Assembly: GCA_964627995.1 (NCBI GenBank)
Contig: CAZVLN010000002.1
Location: forward strand, 97,154-161,153
Length of the DNA stretch: 64,000 nucleotides
From: JAWLFI01 sp964627995
GTDB lineage: Bacteria > Bacteroidota > Bacteroidia > Chitinophagales > Saprospiraceae
Direction: 5' to 3'
Of this stretch, positions 9,967 to 19,957 are shown in pieces. A program made the translations under genes and the position numbers. The notes below the pieces were generated by a model that saw nothing but the letters and a program-made list of their open reading frames with translations, was not told where the DNA came from and ran no database searches. How positions within the stretch are numbered: the stretch's first letter is position 1; each line of letters begins with the position of its first letter.

Positions 9967-10087
9967 AAAGACAGTTTATAATTCCTACTGCCGTTTACTT
10001 GTAAGGGCTTTGGGATATAAAAGACTCGATAGGACAAAATTATAATCACATATGGGAAAAAAATTATATAAAAATTAACAATATATT

Positions 10088-10095
10088 TATATTTG
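10088..10095 (+). promoter_or_regulatory. Bacteroidota -7 promoter element for thyA
   Basis: TATATTTG matches the TAnnTTTG consensus and lies 23 bases before the thyA ATG. The predicted start of transcription leaves a leader of roughly 15-20 nt. No good -33 TTG is visible upstream, so the call rests on the -7 box and its position. Confidence 0.4.
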
Positions 10096-10118
10096 CATCA
10101 CTATACTAAAACTAGTCT

Positions 10119-10913
10119 ATGCGAACGTATTTGGATTTGCTCGATGATATCATAACAAATGGAATAGACAAATCCGATCGAACTGGAGTAGGGACTAGAT
10201 CAGTATTCGGACGCCAAGTCCGATTCGATCTAAACGAAGGTTTCCCCCTGCTAACAACTAAAAAGGTCCACTTAAAGTCTATTATTTACGAGTTACTCTG
10301 GTTTTTAAAAGGGGATACTAACGTAAAATATTTGCAAGAGCACAATGTTCGTATCTGGAATGAATGGGCGAAAGAAGATGGAAGCCTGGGACCAATTTAC
10401 GGTCGCCAATGGCGAAGTTGGCCGGACGGATCTAAAGAAGGCATTGACCAAATTCAACAAGCTATTGAAACGATAAAGACCAAGCCGGACTCCCGAAGAA
10501 TTGTTGTCAGTGCATGGAATGTGGCCGAACTAGAGGAGATGCAACTCAATCCATGTCATGTGATGTTTCAGTTTTACGTGGCAGAGGGGAAATTATCCTG
10601 TCAGTTATATCAGAGATCAGCGGATGTTTTTTTAGGTGTTCCTTTTAATATAGCCTCGTATAGCTTACTTACCATGATGATAGCTCAAGTTTGTGATCTA
10701 GAGGTAGGTGATTTCGTACATACATTTGGGGACCTTCATTTATATACAAATCATTTTGAGCAAGCTCGGTTGCAGTTAAGCCGAGAACCCAGGCAATTGC
10801 CAACAATGAAATTGAACGAAAACATAAAGAATATTAATAAATTTAGCTTTGAGGATTTTCAATTATTGAACTATAATCCTCATCCGCCGATAAAGGCAAA
10901 AGTGGCAGTGTGA
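10119..10913 (+). CDS. thyA: Thymidylate synthase
   Basis: A 264-residue ThyA, the same length as the Escherichia coli enzyme, converting dUMP to dTMP with methylenetetrahydrofolate. The catalytic cysteine sits in LNPCHVMFQF at residue 146. The folate and dUMP-binding arginines lie in RTGVGTRSVFG near 21 and PDSRRIVVSAWN near 123, and QRSADVFLGVPFNIASY around 166 is the invariant nucleotide-binding stretch. The C-terminus ends in IKAKVAV as expected. No dihydrofolate reductase follows, unlike many Bacteroidota. folD, which makes the folate cofactor, lies elsewhere in this window (43316). Confidence 0.97.
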   Translation: MRTYLDLLDDIITNGIDKSDRTGVGTRSVFGRQVRFDLNEGFPLLTTKKVHLKSIIYELLWFLKGDTNVKYLQEHNVRIWNEWAKEDGSLGPIYGRQWRSWPDGSKEGIDQIQQAIETIKTKPDSRRIVVSAWNVAELEEMQLNPCHVMFQFYVAEGKLSCQLYQRSADVFLGVPFNIASYSLLTMMIAQVCDLEVGDFVHTFGDLHLYTNHFEQARLQLSREPRQLPTMKLNENIKNINKFSFEDFQLLNYNPHPPIKAKVAV

Positions 10914-10973
10914 AAGAATTAAATGAGACTCTATTTAGATGAATTCTAAATAAAATCGATTCTGATGCCAATA

Positions 10974-11004
10974 TTGGTTAAAGAGAGAAAGGGTTCTATT
11001 TTTG
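10974..11004 (+). promoter_or_regulatory. Promoter of the ACIII-cytochrome oxidase operon
   Basis: TATTTTTG at 10997-11004 matches the Bacteroidota -7 consensus TAnnTTTG, and TTG at 10974-10976 lies 20 bases upstream, within the usual spacing. The predicted start near 11010 leaves a leader of about 60 nt before actA. It is the only good two-part promoter seen ahead of the 16-kb respiratory block. Confidence 0.55.
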
Positions 11005-11072
11005 AGTGACCAAATAATCTCGGTTGGAGATAAATATAAAGACTACGATTGACTATACAATAGACACTAGAT

Positions 11073-12533
11073 ATGAACAATAAGCTGCTATCATTATGTG
11101 TGTTTTTACTTTCGCTTTCCCTTATGACTATTCAAGCATATGCGCAAGAAGGAGAGGGAGAGGGAAGTGAAGCCACAACTACAAGTGTTGATCTGGATGC
11201 GGGAAAAAGTTTGTTCCGCTCACAGTGTGCTTCCTGCCACAACAAAAACATGAAGGACGACTTGACAGGTCCTGCTTTAGGCGGTACACAGGAGAGATGG
11301 GCAGAATATCCGCGGGAAGATTTATATACTTGGATTCGATACTCTCAACGATTAATATCTGAGGGACACCCAAGAGCTAATGAATTGTGGGATGAATGGA
11401 AACCCACAGTTATGAATAATTTCCCTAATCTGACTGATCAGGAAATTGAGAATGTATTAGCTTATATCAAAGGAGTTTATGAAGGAACATATCCACCTAA
11501 AGCAGCTGGCGAGCAGGTAGCTGCAGTTGAAACAGAAAGTGATGATGAGTCATCTAATACTTTCCTATTCATAACGCTTGCTCTTATCTTATTCGTTCTT
11601 GCCTTTGTGCTGGCTCGAATTATTAATGTTCTAAACGCTATTGCACGTGCAAAAGTAGAAGGAACGGTTGCACCCTCTCAATCCATCTGGCAAATACTTA
11701 CCTCTAAATCAGTTATAGGACTTCTGATTTTTGCATTGGTAGTGGTAGGAGGCTACACAACTGTAAATAATGCAATAAATTTAGGTAGGCAACAAGGCTA
11801 TGCTCCCCAGCAGCCCATTAAGTTTTCTCATGAAACGCATGCAGGCCTGCACAAAATCGACTGTCAATATTGTCATGATGGTGCGCGGAGAAGTAAACAC
11901 TCCGTTATTCCTGCTGCGAATACCTGCATGAACTGCCATAGAGCGATCAAGAAAGGGTCGAAGTACGGTACACAAGAATTGACTAAAGTTTTTGCATCTA
12001 TCGGATATAATCCTATTAATGATACATATATAGAGGATTACGAAAAGATGTCTAATGAGGAATTAGCAGAAGTCTATAAAGAATGGATTGAAGCGGAATA
12101 TGTTAAGGACAATGAACTTGATATCATCGACGAGGAAGGTAAGCTTGTTCGGGATGATCAGTGGAATGAAATTGTCAACTCATTAACAAATGAACAAAAA
12201 TCATCTGTAACTGGCCCGATCGAATGGGTTCGCATACACAATATGCCTGACCACGTGTATTTCAATCACGCGCAACACGTCACCTCAGGACAAGTGGAAT
12301 GTGAACAATGCCACGGCGCTGTAGAAGAGATGGAAGTGTTAGCTCAGTATGCGCCATTGTCAATGGGGTGGTGCATTAATTGCCACAGGCAATCTGAAGT
12401 AAAAGGATTTAAAGATAATCCGTACTATCATAAAGAATTTGAACATTATCACAATGAATTGCAGAATGGTGAGCGCGAAAAAGTGACAGTAGAGGATATC
12501 GGCGGCTTAGAGTGCCAAAAATGTCATTATTAA
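11073..12533 (+). CDS. actA: Alternative complex III subunit ActA, multihaem cytochrome c
   Basis: A 486-residue membrane-anchored multihaem protein of alternative complex III, passing electrons from the complex toward the oxidase. It has a signal peptide ending near ...QAYAQ, an N-terminal cytochrome c domain (CASCH about 48), two transmembrane helices (about 164-190 and 214-232), and a periplasmic haem domain with CQYCH, CMNCH, CEQCH, CINCH and a C-terminal CQKCH. That is six CxxCH motifs, one more than the pentahaem ActA described for well-studied complexes, because of the N-terminal domain. It is the first gene of the operon and actB follows after 32 bp. Confidence 0.93.
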   Translation: MNNKLLSLCVFLLSLSLMTIQAYAQEGEGEGSEATTTSVDLDAGKSLFRSQCASCHNKNMKDDLTGPALGGTQERWAEYPREDLYTWIRYSQRLISEGHPRANELWDEWKPTVMNNFPNLTDQEIENVLAYIKGVYEGTYPPKAAGEQVAAVETESDDESSNTFLFITLALILFVLAFVLARIINVLNAIARAKVEGTVAPSQSIWQILTSKSVIGLLIFALVVVGGYTTVNNAINLGRQQGYAPQQPIKFSHETHAGLHKIDCQYCHDGARRSKHSVIPAANTCMNCHRAIKKGSKYGTQELTKVFASIGYNPINDTYIEDYEKMSNEELAEVYKEWIEAEYVKDNELDIIDEEGKLVRDDQWNEIVNSLTNEQKSSVTGPIEWVRIHNMPDHVYFNHAQHVTSGQVECEQCHGAVEEMEVLAQYAPLSMGWCINCHRQSEVKGFKDNPYYHKEFEHYHNELQNGEREKVTVEDIGGLECQKCHY

Positions 12534-12565
12534 TCTCATTCATCTAATCTAGGAATGTATATACA

Positions 12566-15500
12566 ATGAAGAATAACGATAATATCTGGGTAGGAACAAA
12601 AGACTTAAATGGCGATAAAGATTTTGTAGAAACTAGCCAAAAAGAGTTTTTCGAGCTGCCTGTAGCAAACGAAATGGCAAAAGATGAGTCCGATAGCGGA
12701 CTAAAATCTAATCGTAGAGACTTCTTAAAGTATCTAGGATTCGGATTAGGCGCAGCGACTGTAGCTGCTGCATGTGAGACGCCTGTTCGTAGAGCAATTC
12801 CCTACGTTAGCAAACCGGACGCCATCGTTCCCGGAGTGGCAAATTATTACGCATCCAGTTTTGTAAACGGAACAGACTTTGTTCCTGTGTTAGTCAAAAC
12901 AAGAGAAGGACGTCCAATTAAAATTGAGGGTAATAAACAATCTCCAATTACACAGGGCGGGACTAGTGCTCGGGCACAAGCTTCAGTTTTAGAGCTATAT
13001 GATTCTACGCGAATAAAAAACCCCGGAAAGATTAGTGGTGGTAAAGTGAGCGAAATGTCATGGAGTGATTTGGATAAAAAGGTAGGTGAGTATTTAGCTC
13101 CAGGGGCGCAAATTCGATTTGTAGCTCCATCTACGCATAGTCCGTCCATGAAATCTGCATACAAGGACTTTAATTCAAAGTTTCCCAACTCAAAATGGAT
13201 TGCTTACGATGCCAACTCTAACTCTGCATTGTTATTAGCGAATAAAAAAGACTTCGGTCAAAAAGCACTTCCTTCTTATCGATTTGACAAAGCCGATGTT
13301 ATTGTGAATTTTGGCGCCGACTTTTTAGGAAGTTGGATTTCCCCTGTTGAATACGCTAAGCAATGGAGTAAAAAGCGGAAAATAAAAGATTACAAAAAGC
13401 CTGAAATGTCGCGAATGATTGCTTTTGAATCATTCATGTCCTTAACGGGGTCCAATGCGGATAGTCGGGTTCTTATAAAGCCTTCTGAGCAAGGGCTCGC
13501 CATAGCCAAATTACACAATGAAATAGCTAAGTCCAAAGGTGCTTCTCAGGTTACTATTTCTGGACAGTTGAGTTCAGAAAAAGCAGAGAAGGGCGTGAAG
13601 GCTGCAGCCCAGGATTTATTGACAGCTAGCCGATCAGGTAAAAATACCCTTATAGTCTCTGGATCCAATAATACCGCAGAGCAGCAATTGGTTAACCACA
13701 TTAACTACCTGCTTGGAAATTATGGCACAACTATTTTATGGGATCGCATGACTCAGACGAGTCAGACTGTAGATTCAGATATGAACACCTTTGTAGATGA
13801 GGTCAAGAATGGTCGAGTTGATGCTGTGGTTTTTCTGGGTAATGTCAATCCAGTCTATACACACCCGAGAGGAGCTGAACTTAAAGAGGCATTAAAAAAT
13901 GTTAGTCTATCTATATCGACAAGTATTTTGCCAAATGAGACTTTTGCTTCTTGTTCTCATGCAGCTCCTGAGCCCCACTATTTAGAATCCTGGGGTGATG
14001 CAGAACCTAAAACAGGTCATTACGGATTTATTCAACCTACGATAGCTCCCTTATTCAATTCCAGAAATGCCATTTTATCTCTTATGAGTTGGAGCGGGCA
14101 AATGGAAGGGGATGTAGAGGATTATACCGAAGCCTCATACCAATACATACGTTCAGTTTGGGAAAAAAATGTATTCCCCAATCAAAATGAATTTATGAGT
14201 TTCCGTTCATTTTGGGATAATGCTCTTCATGAAGGTTTCTTCGAGGTTTCTCCCTCAGTGAAACAGGTAATATATGCGGGATCTGTAAATGGGCTGGGCA
14301 GTCAAATTAATAAACCCAATGGGTCTGGTTTAGAGATTGCATTCTTTGAAACTGTTAATTTGGGAGATGGATCATATGCAAATAACCCATGGTTGCAGGA
14401 GATGCCAGATCCATTAAGCCGGACGGTTTGGGATAATTGCCTAAATATTCCCGTCGAATGGGATGGAGGCAATACCATTGATGGGTGGAAAAAATTAGAA
14501 GATGGTAATATCGTAGCTATTAAAAATGATTCGTTAGAGAAGGATGTTACGGTAGTTCAGCAATACGGAATGAAAAAGGAAACGGTTGCTATTGCTATCG
14601 GATACGGACGCGAAGTGTCTGGACGATCTGGAGCCGGTGTTGGGGTAAATATTTATCCGATGTGCCCTATTGATAAAGATGGCAATGTCCAATATTTTTC
14701 AGCAATTGATGTAAGTGATAAAAAAGGGGTTGATGATACGTTTGCTAGTGTGCAGTATCACCACACTTTTGGTGTTTCCGATAAAGATCCTGATTCTGGT
14801 GAAACCATAAATGTCGATGAGAAAGCTATTGTAACGCTTTCAGAAGGGTATCAAGGATCAATTACTGATCGGACTATTATTCGTCATGCAGACGCTGCTC
14901 AGTTAGAGAAAGCTGTGCATGATTTAGAACACGAAAGAGAACATCACCAATACCTTAATGAGCAATCGCTTTATCCCGGTCATGAAGATCTTTATAATAA
15001 GGGCCATAAATGGGAATTGAGTGTTGATTTAAGTGCTTGTATCGGTTGTGGAGCTTGTCAGGTAGCTTGTATTTCCGAAAACAACGTTCCCGTTGTTGGG
15101 AAAAGTGAAGTGAAAAAGCATCACGAGATGACCTGGTTGCGTATCGACCGATATTTTTACGGAGACTTTGAAAGCCCCAATACGGCTTATCAACCTATGA
15201 TGTGTCAGCATTGTGACAACGCACCTTGTGAAAATGTATGTCCTGTAGCTGCTACAAATCACAGTAGTGAGGGGCTAAACCAAATGACTTATAATCGCTG
15301 TATCGGTACAAGGTACTGCGCAAATAACTGTCCATACAAAGTACGTCGTTTCAATTGGTTGGATTATACAACTGCCGACCTTTGGGGGCTAAATGAAAAT
15401 AAAGTGTTTGAAGGAGATGATGAGCCATTCTACGCGGATAATTTGACGCGAATGGTCCTAAATCCGGATGTTACTGTGCGAACGAGAGGAGTTATTGAAA

Positions 15501-15781
15501 AATGTAGTTTCTGTGTTCAGCGCATACAAGAAGGTAAACTTAGAGCTCGGACCGAAAGGCGAGGACTGCGAGAAGCAGATATTACAACAGCATGTGCCTC
15601 TGCCTGTCCAACAGGAGCAATTCAGTTTGGGGATGTAAATAATCCTGAATCTGAAGTCAAGAAGGATAAAGAAAGTCCGCTTACTTATTACGCATTGGAA
15701 GAGGTTAACACCCAATCCTCAGTGGGATACAAAATGAAGGTAGTTAACCGAAATCCCGATATTAATAACGTAGATGCTTAA
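12566..15781 (+). CDS. actB: Alternative complex III subunit ActB, molybdopterin-oxidoreductase-like with Fe-S clusters
   Basis: A 1071-residue ActB. A twin-arginine motif (NRRDFLKYLGFG, about 48-60) followed by AAACE suggests Tat export with lipid attachment. The large middle part is the molybdopterin-oxidoreductase-like domain, which in known ACIII structures binds no molybdenum. The C-terminal third is a ferredoxin-like domain with CIGCGACQVAC, CQHCDNAPCENVCP, the third set CIGTRYCANNCP, which lacks one cysteine, and CSFC plus CASACP. That pattern fits three [4Fe-4S] and one [3Fe-4S] cluster. It acts on the periplasmic face, taking electrons from the quinol-oxidising membrane subunits. Confidence 0.95.
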   Translation: MKNNDNIWVGTKDLNGDKDFVETSQKEFFELPVANEMAKDESDSGLKSNRRDFLKYLGFGLGAATVAAACETPVRRAIPYVSKPDAIVPGVANYYASSFVNGTDFVPVLVKTREGRPIKIEGNKQSPITQGGTSARAQASVLELYDSTRIKNPGKISGGKVSEMSWSDLDKKVGEYLAPGAQIRFVAPSTHSPSMKSAYKDFNSKFPNSKWIAYDANSNSALLLANKKDFGQKALPSYRFDKADVIVNFGADFLGSWISPVEYAKQWSKKRKIKDYKKPEMSRMIAFESFMSLTGSNADSRVLIKPSEQGLAIAKLHNEIAKSKGASQVTISGQLSSEKAEKGVKAAAQDLLTASRSGKNTLIVSGSNNTAEQQLVNHINYLLGNYGTTILWDRMTQTSQTVDSDMNTFVDEVKNGRVDAVVFLGNVNPVYTHPRGAELKEALKNVSLSISTSILPNETFASCSHAAPEPHYLESWGDAEPKTGHYGFIQPTIAPLFNSRNAILSLMSWSGQMEGDVEDYTEASYQYIRSVWEKNVFPNQNEFMSFRSFWDNALHEGFFEVSPSVKQVIYAGSVNGLGSQINKPNGSGLEIAFFETVNLGDGSYANNPWLQEMPDPLSRTVWDNCLNIPVEWDGGNTIDGWKKLEDGNIVAIKNDSLEKDVTVVQQYGMKKETVAIAIGYGREVSGRSGAGVGVNIYPMCPIDKDGNVQYFSAIDVSDKKGVDDTFASVQYHHTFGVSDKDPDSGETINVDEKAIVTLSEGYQGSITDRTIIRHADAAQLEKAVHDLEHEREHHQYLNEQSLYPGHEDLYNKGHKWELSVDLSACIGCGACQVACISENNVPVVGKSEVKKHHEMTWLRIDRYFYGDFESPNTAYQPMMCQHCDNAPCENVCPVAATNHSSEGLNQMTYNRCIGTRYCANNCPYKVRRFNWLDYTTADLWGLNENKVFEGDDEPFYADNLTRMVLNPDVTVRTRGVIEKCSFCVQRIQEGKLRARTERRGLREADITTACASACPTGAIQFGDVNNPESEVKKDKESPLTYYALEEVNTQSSVGYKMKVVNRNPDINNVDA

Positions 15782-15818
15782 CTTGTTATAAAAGAAATCA
15801 TTAGGAAAATATAATTGA

Positions 15819-17231
15819 ATGAGTGCGATAACTTCACCAATTCGAGAACCATTAGTAAAAGGTAATAAGAATTACCACCAGATTACGGAGGACATTTGTG
15901 CGCCAACCGAGCGTGCACCATCCGTTGCCTGGGTGTTAGCCTTTATGGTTTCTGTCGGCTTTTTAGCCCTGTTTGCCTTTACCGTAATATGGACTATTTG
16001 GATAGGCATCGGTAGTTGGAATCTCAATCGAACCATTGGATGGGGTTGGGATATTACCAACTTTGTATGGTGGGTAGGTATTGGTCATGCCGGCACGTTG
16101 ATTTCAGCTATTCTTTTACTCTTCCGTCAAAAGTGGCGTACAGGTGTGAATCGAGCTGCTGAAGCGATGACTATTTTTGCAGTGATGTGCGCGGGACAAT
16201 TTCCATTAATTCACATGGGCCGTATTTGGCTTGCTTTCTTCGTTTTCCCTTATCCAAATACAAGGGGGCCACTTTGGGTTAATTTCAATTCGCCTCTTTT
16301 GTGGGATGTATTTGCTATTAGTACCTACTTTACTGTATCCCTGCTCTTCTGGTATACCGGCCTGGTTCCAGATTTTGCAACAGTAAGAGACAGAGCAAAA
16401 GGCATACGTAAAAAACTTTATAATGTTTTGTCTTTTGGGTGGACTGGATCAGCGAAACACTGGCAAAGATGGGAATCACTTTCCCTCGTACTAGCTGGAT
16501 TAGCTACACCACTTGTTTTGTCTGTGCATACTATTGTAAGCTTTGACTTTGCCACATCCGTAATCCCTGGTTGGCATACTACAATATTTCCGCCTTATTT
16601 CGTTGCCGGAGCCATTTTTTCAGGTTTTGCTATGGTTCAAACTCTGATGTTGATGGTTCGAAAGGTTTTGAAATTACAAGATTATATTACTATAGGTCAC
16701 ATTGAGAGTATGAATAAGGTGATCTTACTTACAGGAACTATTGTAGGTGTAGCTTACTTGACAGAGCTTTTTATAGCGTGGTATTCCGGGTATGTATATG
16801 AACAATTCGCTTTTTATAATAGAGCTTTGGGCCCTTATTGGTGGGCTTATTTCGCAATGATGACTTGTAACCTGGTTTCGCCTCAAATATTTTGGTTCCG
16901 AAATATGCGTCGTAACGTCTTTGTAACCTTTGTTATGTCCATTTTTGTGAATATCGGAATGTGGTTTGAGCGATTTGTTATTATCGCGACAACTTTAGCA
17001 AGAGATTATTTGCCATCTAGTTGGAGTTATTACGTTCCTAGTTGGGTCGAAGTTGGTATCTTCTTAGGAAGCTTAGGATTATTCTTTACACTTTTCCTGA
17101 TTTTCGTGCGGGTGGCTCCAGTGGTTGCAATCGCTGAAATTAAGTCAATATTAAAGTCCAATGGAGACCAGTATGTAGAGCAAAACAAAAAATATATTGA
17201 GGAAAAGCAATTTTCCGGTCAACAAGTATAA
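15819..17231 (+). CDS. actC: Alternative complex III subunit ActC, NrfD-like quinol-binding membrane protein
   Basis: A 470-residue NrfD/PsrC-like membrane protein with about ten hydrophobic helices, the quinol-oxidising and possibly proton-translocating core of ACIII. Characteristic stretches are FVWWVGIGHAGTLISAIL near residue 82 and a PLVLSVHTIVSFDFA segment near 224 that places conserved His and Asp inside the membrane. The N-terminal LVKGNKNYHQITEDIC is typical of ActC. It lies 37 bp after actB and 6 bp before actD. Confidence 0.94.
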   Translation: MSAITSPIREPLVKGNKNYHQITEDICAPTERAPSVAWVLAFMVSVGFLALFAFTVIWTIWIGIGSWNLNRTIGWGWDITNFVWWVGIGHAGTLISAILLLFRQKWRTGVNRAAEAMTIFAVMCAGQFPLIHMGRIWLAFFVFPYPNTRGPLWVNFNSPLLWDVFAISTYFTVSLLFWYTGLVPDFATVRDRAKGIRKKLYNVLSFGWTGSAKHWQRWESLSLVLAGLATPLVLSVHTIVSFDFATSVIPGWHTTIFPPYFVAGAIFSGFAMVQTLMLMVRKVLKLQDYITIGHIESMNKVILLTGTIVGVAYLTELFIAWYSGYVYEQFAFYNRALGPYWWAYFAMMTCNLVSPQIFWFRNMRRNVFVTFVMSIFVNIGMWFERFVIIATTLARDYLPSSWSYYVPSWVEVGIFLGSLGLFFTLFLIFVRVAPVVAIAEIKSILKSNGDQYVEQNKKYIEEKQFSGQQV

Positions 17232-17237
17232 ATTATT

Positions 17238-17768
17238 ATGGGAAAGACAAATGTGATTTTTGGTCTGTACGACGACGAAACGGACTTGTTGTCTGCAGTT
17301 AGAACAGCAAAAGAGAAGCATCTGGAGATAATGGATGTATTTACTCCTTTTCCGGTCCATGGTTTAGATCCCATTTTAGGACTGAAGGAGTCTCGCTTGC
17401 ATATTGTTGGATTTATATTTGGTATGATTGGAACCATTACAGCTTTTGGTTTTATGACTTGGGCTTTGGCATCCGATTGGCCGATTATTTATGGAGGTAA
17501 GCCTTATTGGCCTGTCCCGTCTTTTATTCCTGTAACTTTCGAACTTACGGTTCTTTTTGCAAGTATTGGAATGGTAGTTACCTTTTATACGGTTTGTGGA
17601 ATGGGCCCTGGTGTAAGTAATCCAACGCTTCACGATAGAATTACAGATGATAAGTTTTGCGTAGCATTTCAATTATCGGAAGGAGAGGAGAAAGGGGAAG
17701 AAAAAAATAAATACGAAGAATATTTTGAATCTACCGGAGCAACTCTGGTCGAAACAAAAACGATATAA
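17238..17768 (+). CDS. actD: Alternative complex III subunit ActD (DUF3341)
   Basis: A 176-residue DUF3341 protein. The N-terminal soluble part (VIFGLYDDETDLLSAVRTA) is followed by ...FTPFPVHGLD, a family signature, and two transmembrane helices (about 55-80 and 92-115). It is a membrane scaffold subunit of ACIII with no cofactors. It sits between actC and actE at its conserved place in the operon. Confidence 0.92.
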   Translation: MGKTNVIFGLYDDETDLLSAVRTAKEKHLEIMDVFTPFPVHGLDPILGLKESRLHIVGFIFGMIGTITAFGFMTWALASDWPIIYGGKPYWPVPSFIPVTFELTVLFASIGMVVTFYTVCGMGPGVSNPTLHDRITDDKFCVAFQLSEGEEKGEEKNKYEEYFESTGATLVETKTI

Positions 17769-17778
17769 AAAATTGGTC

Positions 17779-18603
17779 ATGAACGTACGGCAATATATAC
17801 AGCAAGCTCTTTTATTCGGTTGTTTCATTCTTTTGATGTATGCTTGTTCTCCAGCCGAAGGAGATTATCCGGGGCGAGATTATGTCCCTGACATGAAGCA
17901 CAGTATAGCTTACGAGTCTAATTACTATGACTATTATAGCTACAATACCTGGGGTTCAGAAAATGAATATCATAAATTTGCAAATCCTCGCAAACCTGTA
18001 GATCGGACTATACCCAGAGGATATGCTGGAGTCGCTCAGAATGATCAGGTAATAAATTCTGATGGCCAGAGACGTGTTGACCACGAAAGAGCTCCTAACG
18101 GCTTTGTTCCTTACTATTACGAAGATACAGAAGAAGAGCGTACTCGAGCTACTCAAGAAATCACTGTTAATCCGTTCCCTATCAGTGAGGAAGGATTGGA
18201 AAAAGGCAAACTGCTCTATGACATTAATTGTGGTATTTGTCACGGTGAAGAAGGCAATGGTTTAGGATATTTGGTTCGTGATGATGGCGGAGTGTATCCT
18301 GCCCAACCAGCCAATCTTATTTCTGATGAGTTTATAGCTGCTTCACCGGGCAGGTTTTATCACTCTATTATGTATGGTAAAAATGTCATGGGCGCATACA
18401 AAGATAAGCTCTCTTACAAAGAACGATGGGACGTTATTCATTACATTCGTTCCCTGCAGGCAGATGAAAAAAAATTAGCATATTCCGCTGAAGAAAATAC
18501 CTTAAACAATTATGGTGTTCCTTCAGTAGATATGGATAGTCAGCCGGACAGCCTTAGTGGAGCAGAGGATATGAATGAGGTAATTGGAAGTATAGTAGAT
18601 TAA
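17779..18603 (+). CDS. actE: Alternative complex III subunit ActE, monohaem cytochrome c lipoprotein
   Basis: A 274-residue monohaem cytochrome c of ACIII. The frame opens at 17725 inside actD, but the ATG at 17779 leaves a 10-bp gap and begins a good lipoprotein signal (FILLMYACSPAEG), so it is preferred. The haem site is CGICHGEEGNG near residue 153, with a possible axial methionine in GKNVMGAYKDKLS. The IHYIRSLQ helix ends the cytochrome fold. In ACIII this subunit sits in the periplasm and hands electrons to the oxidase or a soluble carrier. Confidence 0.92.
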   Translation: MNVRQYIQQALLFGCFILLMYACSPAEGDYPGRDYVPDMKHSIAYESNYYDYYSYNTWGSENEYHKFANPRKPVDRTIPRGYAGVAQNDQVINSDGQRRVDHERAPNGFVPYYYEDTEEERTRATQEITVNPFPISEEGLEKGKLLYDINCGICHGEEGNGLGYLVRDDGGVYPAQPANLISDEFIAASPGRFYHSIMYGKNVMGAYKDKLSYKERWDVIHYIRSLQADEKKLAYSAEENTLNNYGVPSVDMDSQPDSLSGAEDMNEVIGSIVD

Positions 18604-18640
18604 TAAAGACCAAGTTTAAAAAAACGAAGAATATCAAAGC

Positions 18641-19918
18641 ATGGGAAACGTCAAACTAATTCAAAATTTCACTTTTGATTCTCAAATCAAGAAAGTGTTG
18701 TTTGCATTTATGGGGGTTGGTATACTCTGTCTGGTCTTAAACTTGTTTGTAGACAATGGCCATTATACAAGACTCTGGTCTAATCTGCTTCATAATATCG
18801 TCTTTTTTACAGGCATTTCACTTATGGGTCTGTTTTTTTTAACAGCCAACGTAGTTGCTGAATCAGGTTGGTATACCGGGTTTAAGAGAATCTGGGAAGC
18901 AATGTATGCCTTCCTACCTGTTGGGTTGATTCTTATGGCCATTTTAGGCTTAGGAACAATCTTTGATTTCCATTACCTCTATCATTGGGGCATTGAGGAA
19001 GAAGTAGCTAATGATAAATTAATGGAGGCAAAGTCCTCGTTCTTAAATCCAGCCTGGTACTTAGTTGCAACGCTTGGATTTGGTGCCGTTTGGGTGTTGA
19101 TTGGACGCATCATTCGCAATAACTCCTTGCGTGAAGACGAAGAGGGAGATATGTCCTTCACCTTTCACAAACGTATATATAAGTGGTCGGCTATTTTTCT
19201 TCCGATCGGTGGATTTACAGGGGCTGCTGCAGTTTGGTTGTGGATAATGAGTGTCGATGCTCATTGGTATAGCACTTTATTTGCCTGGTATACTATGATT
19301 AGTTGGTTGGTTGCTATGTTTGCCCTAACAATAATTGTTCTTGCATTTTTAAAATCTAAAGGGTATTTCCAAAATGTATCTAAAGACCATATTCACGATT
19401 TAGGAAAGTATCTATTTGCTTTCAGTATATTTTGGACTTATTTATGGTTTTCCCAGTATATGCTTATTTGGTACGGAAACGTTGGAGAGGAAACTATTTA
19501 TTTTAGACAAAGGGTAGACCAGTATCCAGTATTGTTTTATGGCAATCTCGTGATCAACTTTGTCTTACCATTCTTTGTCTTAATGAGGAATGATACGAAG
19601 AGAAAATATGGGACAGTACTTTTTGCTTCCATATTTGTTTTTGTCGGTCACTGGTTAGATTTTTTCTTAATGTTGAAACCTGGTATTTTACATACGGAAC
19701 ACGAAATTGCGCATCATGCACATGATGCAGCTGCTGAAGCAGGACATCATGCATCATCATTTGAGGCAGGTTTTACAATTCCCGGACTCTTAGAGATAGG
19801 AATATTTGTTGGATTTTTAGGTTTGTTCTTATACTTGTTTTTCAATCGCTTGGCAAGTGCCAACTTGGTGCCGAAACGCAGTCCTTTCCTTGAAGAAAGC
19901 TTACACCATGAGGTTTAG
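18641..19918 (+). CDS. actF: Alternative complex III subunit ActF, NrfD-like membrane protein
   Basis: A 425-residue polytopic protein and the second NrfD-like membrane subunit of ACIII, shorter than ActC. About ten hydrophobic helices are visible. A His-rich segment near residues 350-370 (HTEHEIAHHAHDAAAEAGHH) precedes the last helix and could bind metal, though this is inference from composition only. It lies 37 bp after actE and 39 bp before coxB, which supports one transcript for complex and oxidase. Confidence 0.9.
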   Translation: MGNVKLIQNFTFDSQIKKVLFAFMGVGILCLVLNLFVDNGHYTRLWSNLLHNIVFFTGISLMGLFFLTANVVAESGWYTGFKRIWEAMYAFLPVGLILMAILGLGTIFDFHYLYHWGIEEEVANDKLMEAKSSFLNPAWYLVATLGFGAVWVLIGRIIRNNSLREDEEGDMSFTFHKRIYKWSAIFLPIGGFTGAAAVWLWIMSVDAHWYSTLFAWYTMISWLVAMFALTIIVLAFLKSKGYFQNVSKDHIHDLGKYLFAFSIFWTYLWFSQYMLIWYGNVGEETIYFRQRVDQYPVLFYGNLVINFVLPFFVLMRNDTKRKYGTVLFASIFVFVGHWLDFFLMLKPGILHTEHEIAHHAHDAAAEAGHHASSFEAGFTIPGLLEIGIFVGFLGLFLYLFFNRLASANLVPKRSPFLEESLHHEV

Positions 19919-19957
19919 TTATTGTGATTTGAATAGAAATAGTTAAAAAAAGAAAGC

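Noticed and set aside
9854..10045. 63-codon plus-strand open frame in the smc-thyA gap
   Set aside because: It runs through the hairpins of structured element A; the Arg/Pro/Ala-rich product simply reflects the GC-rich palindromes.
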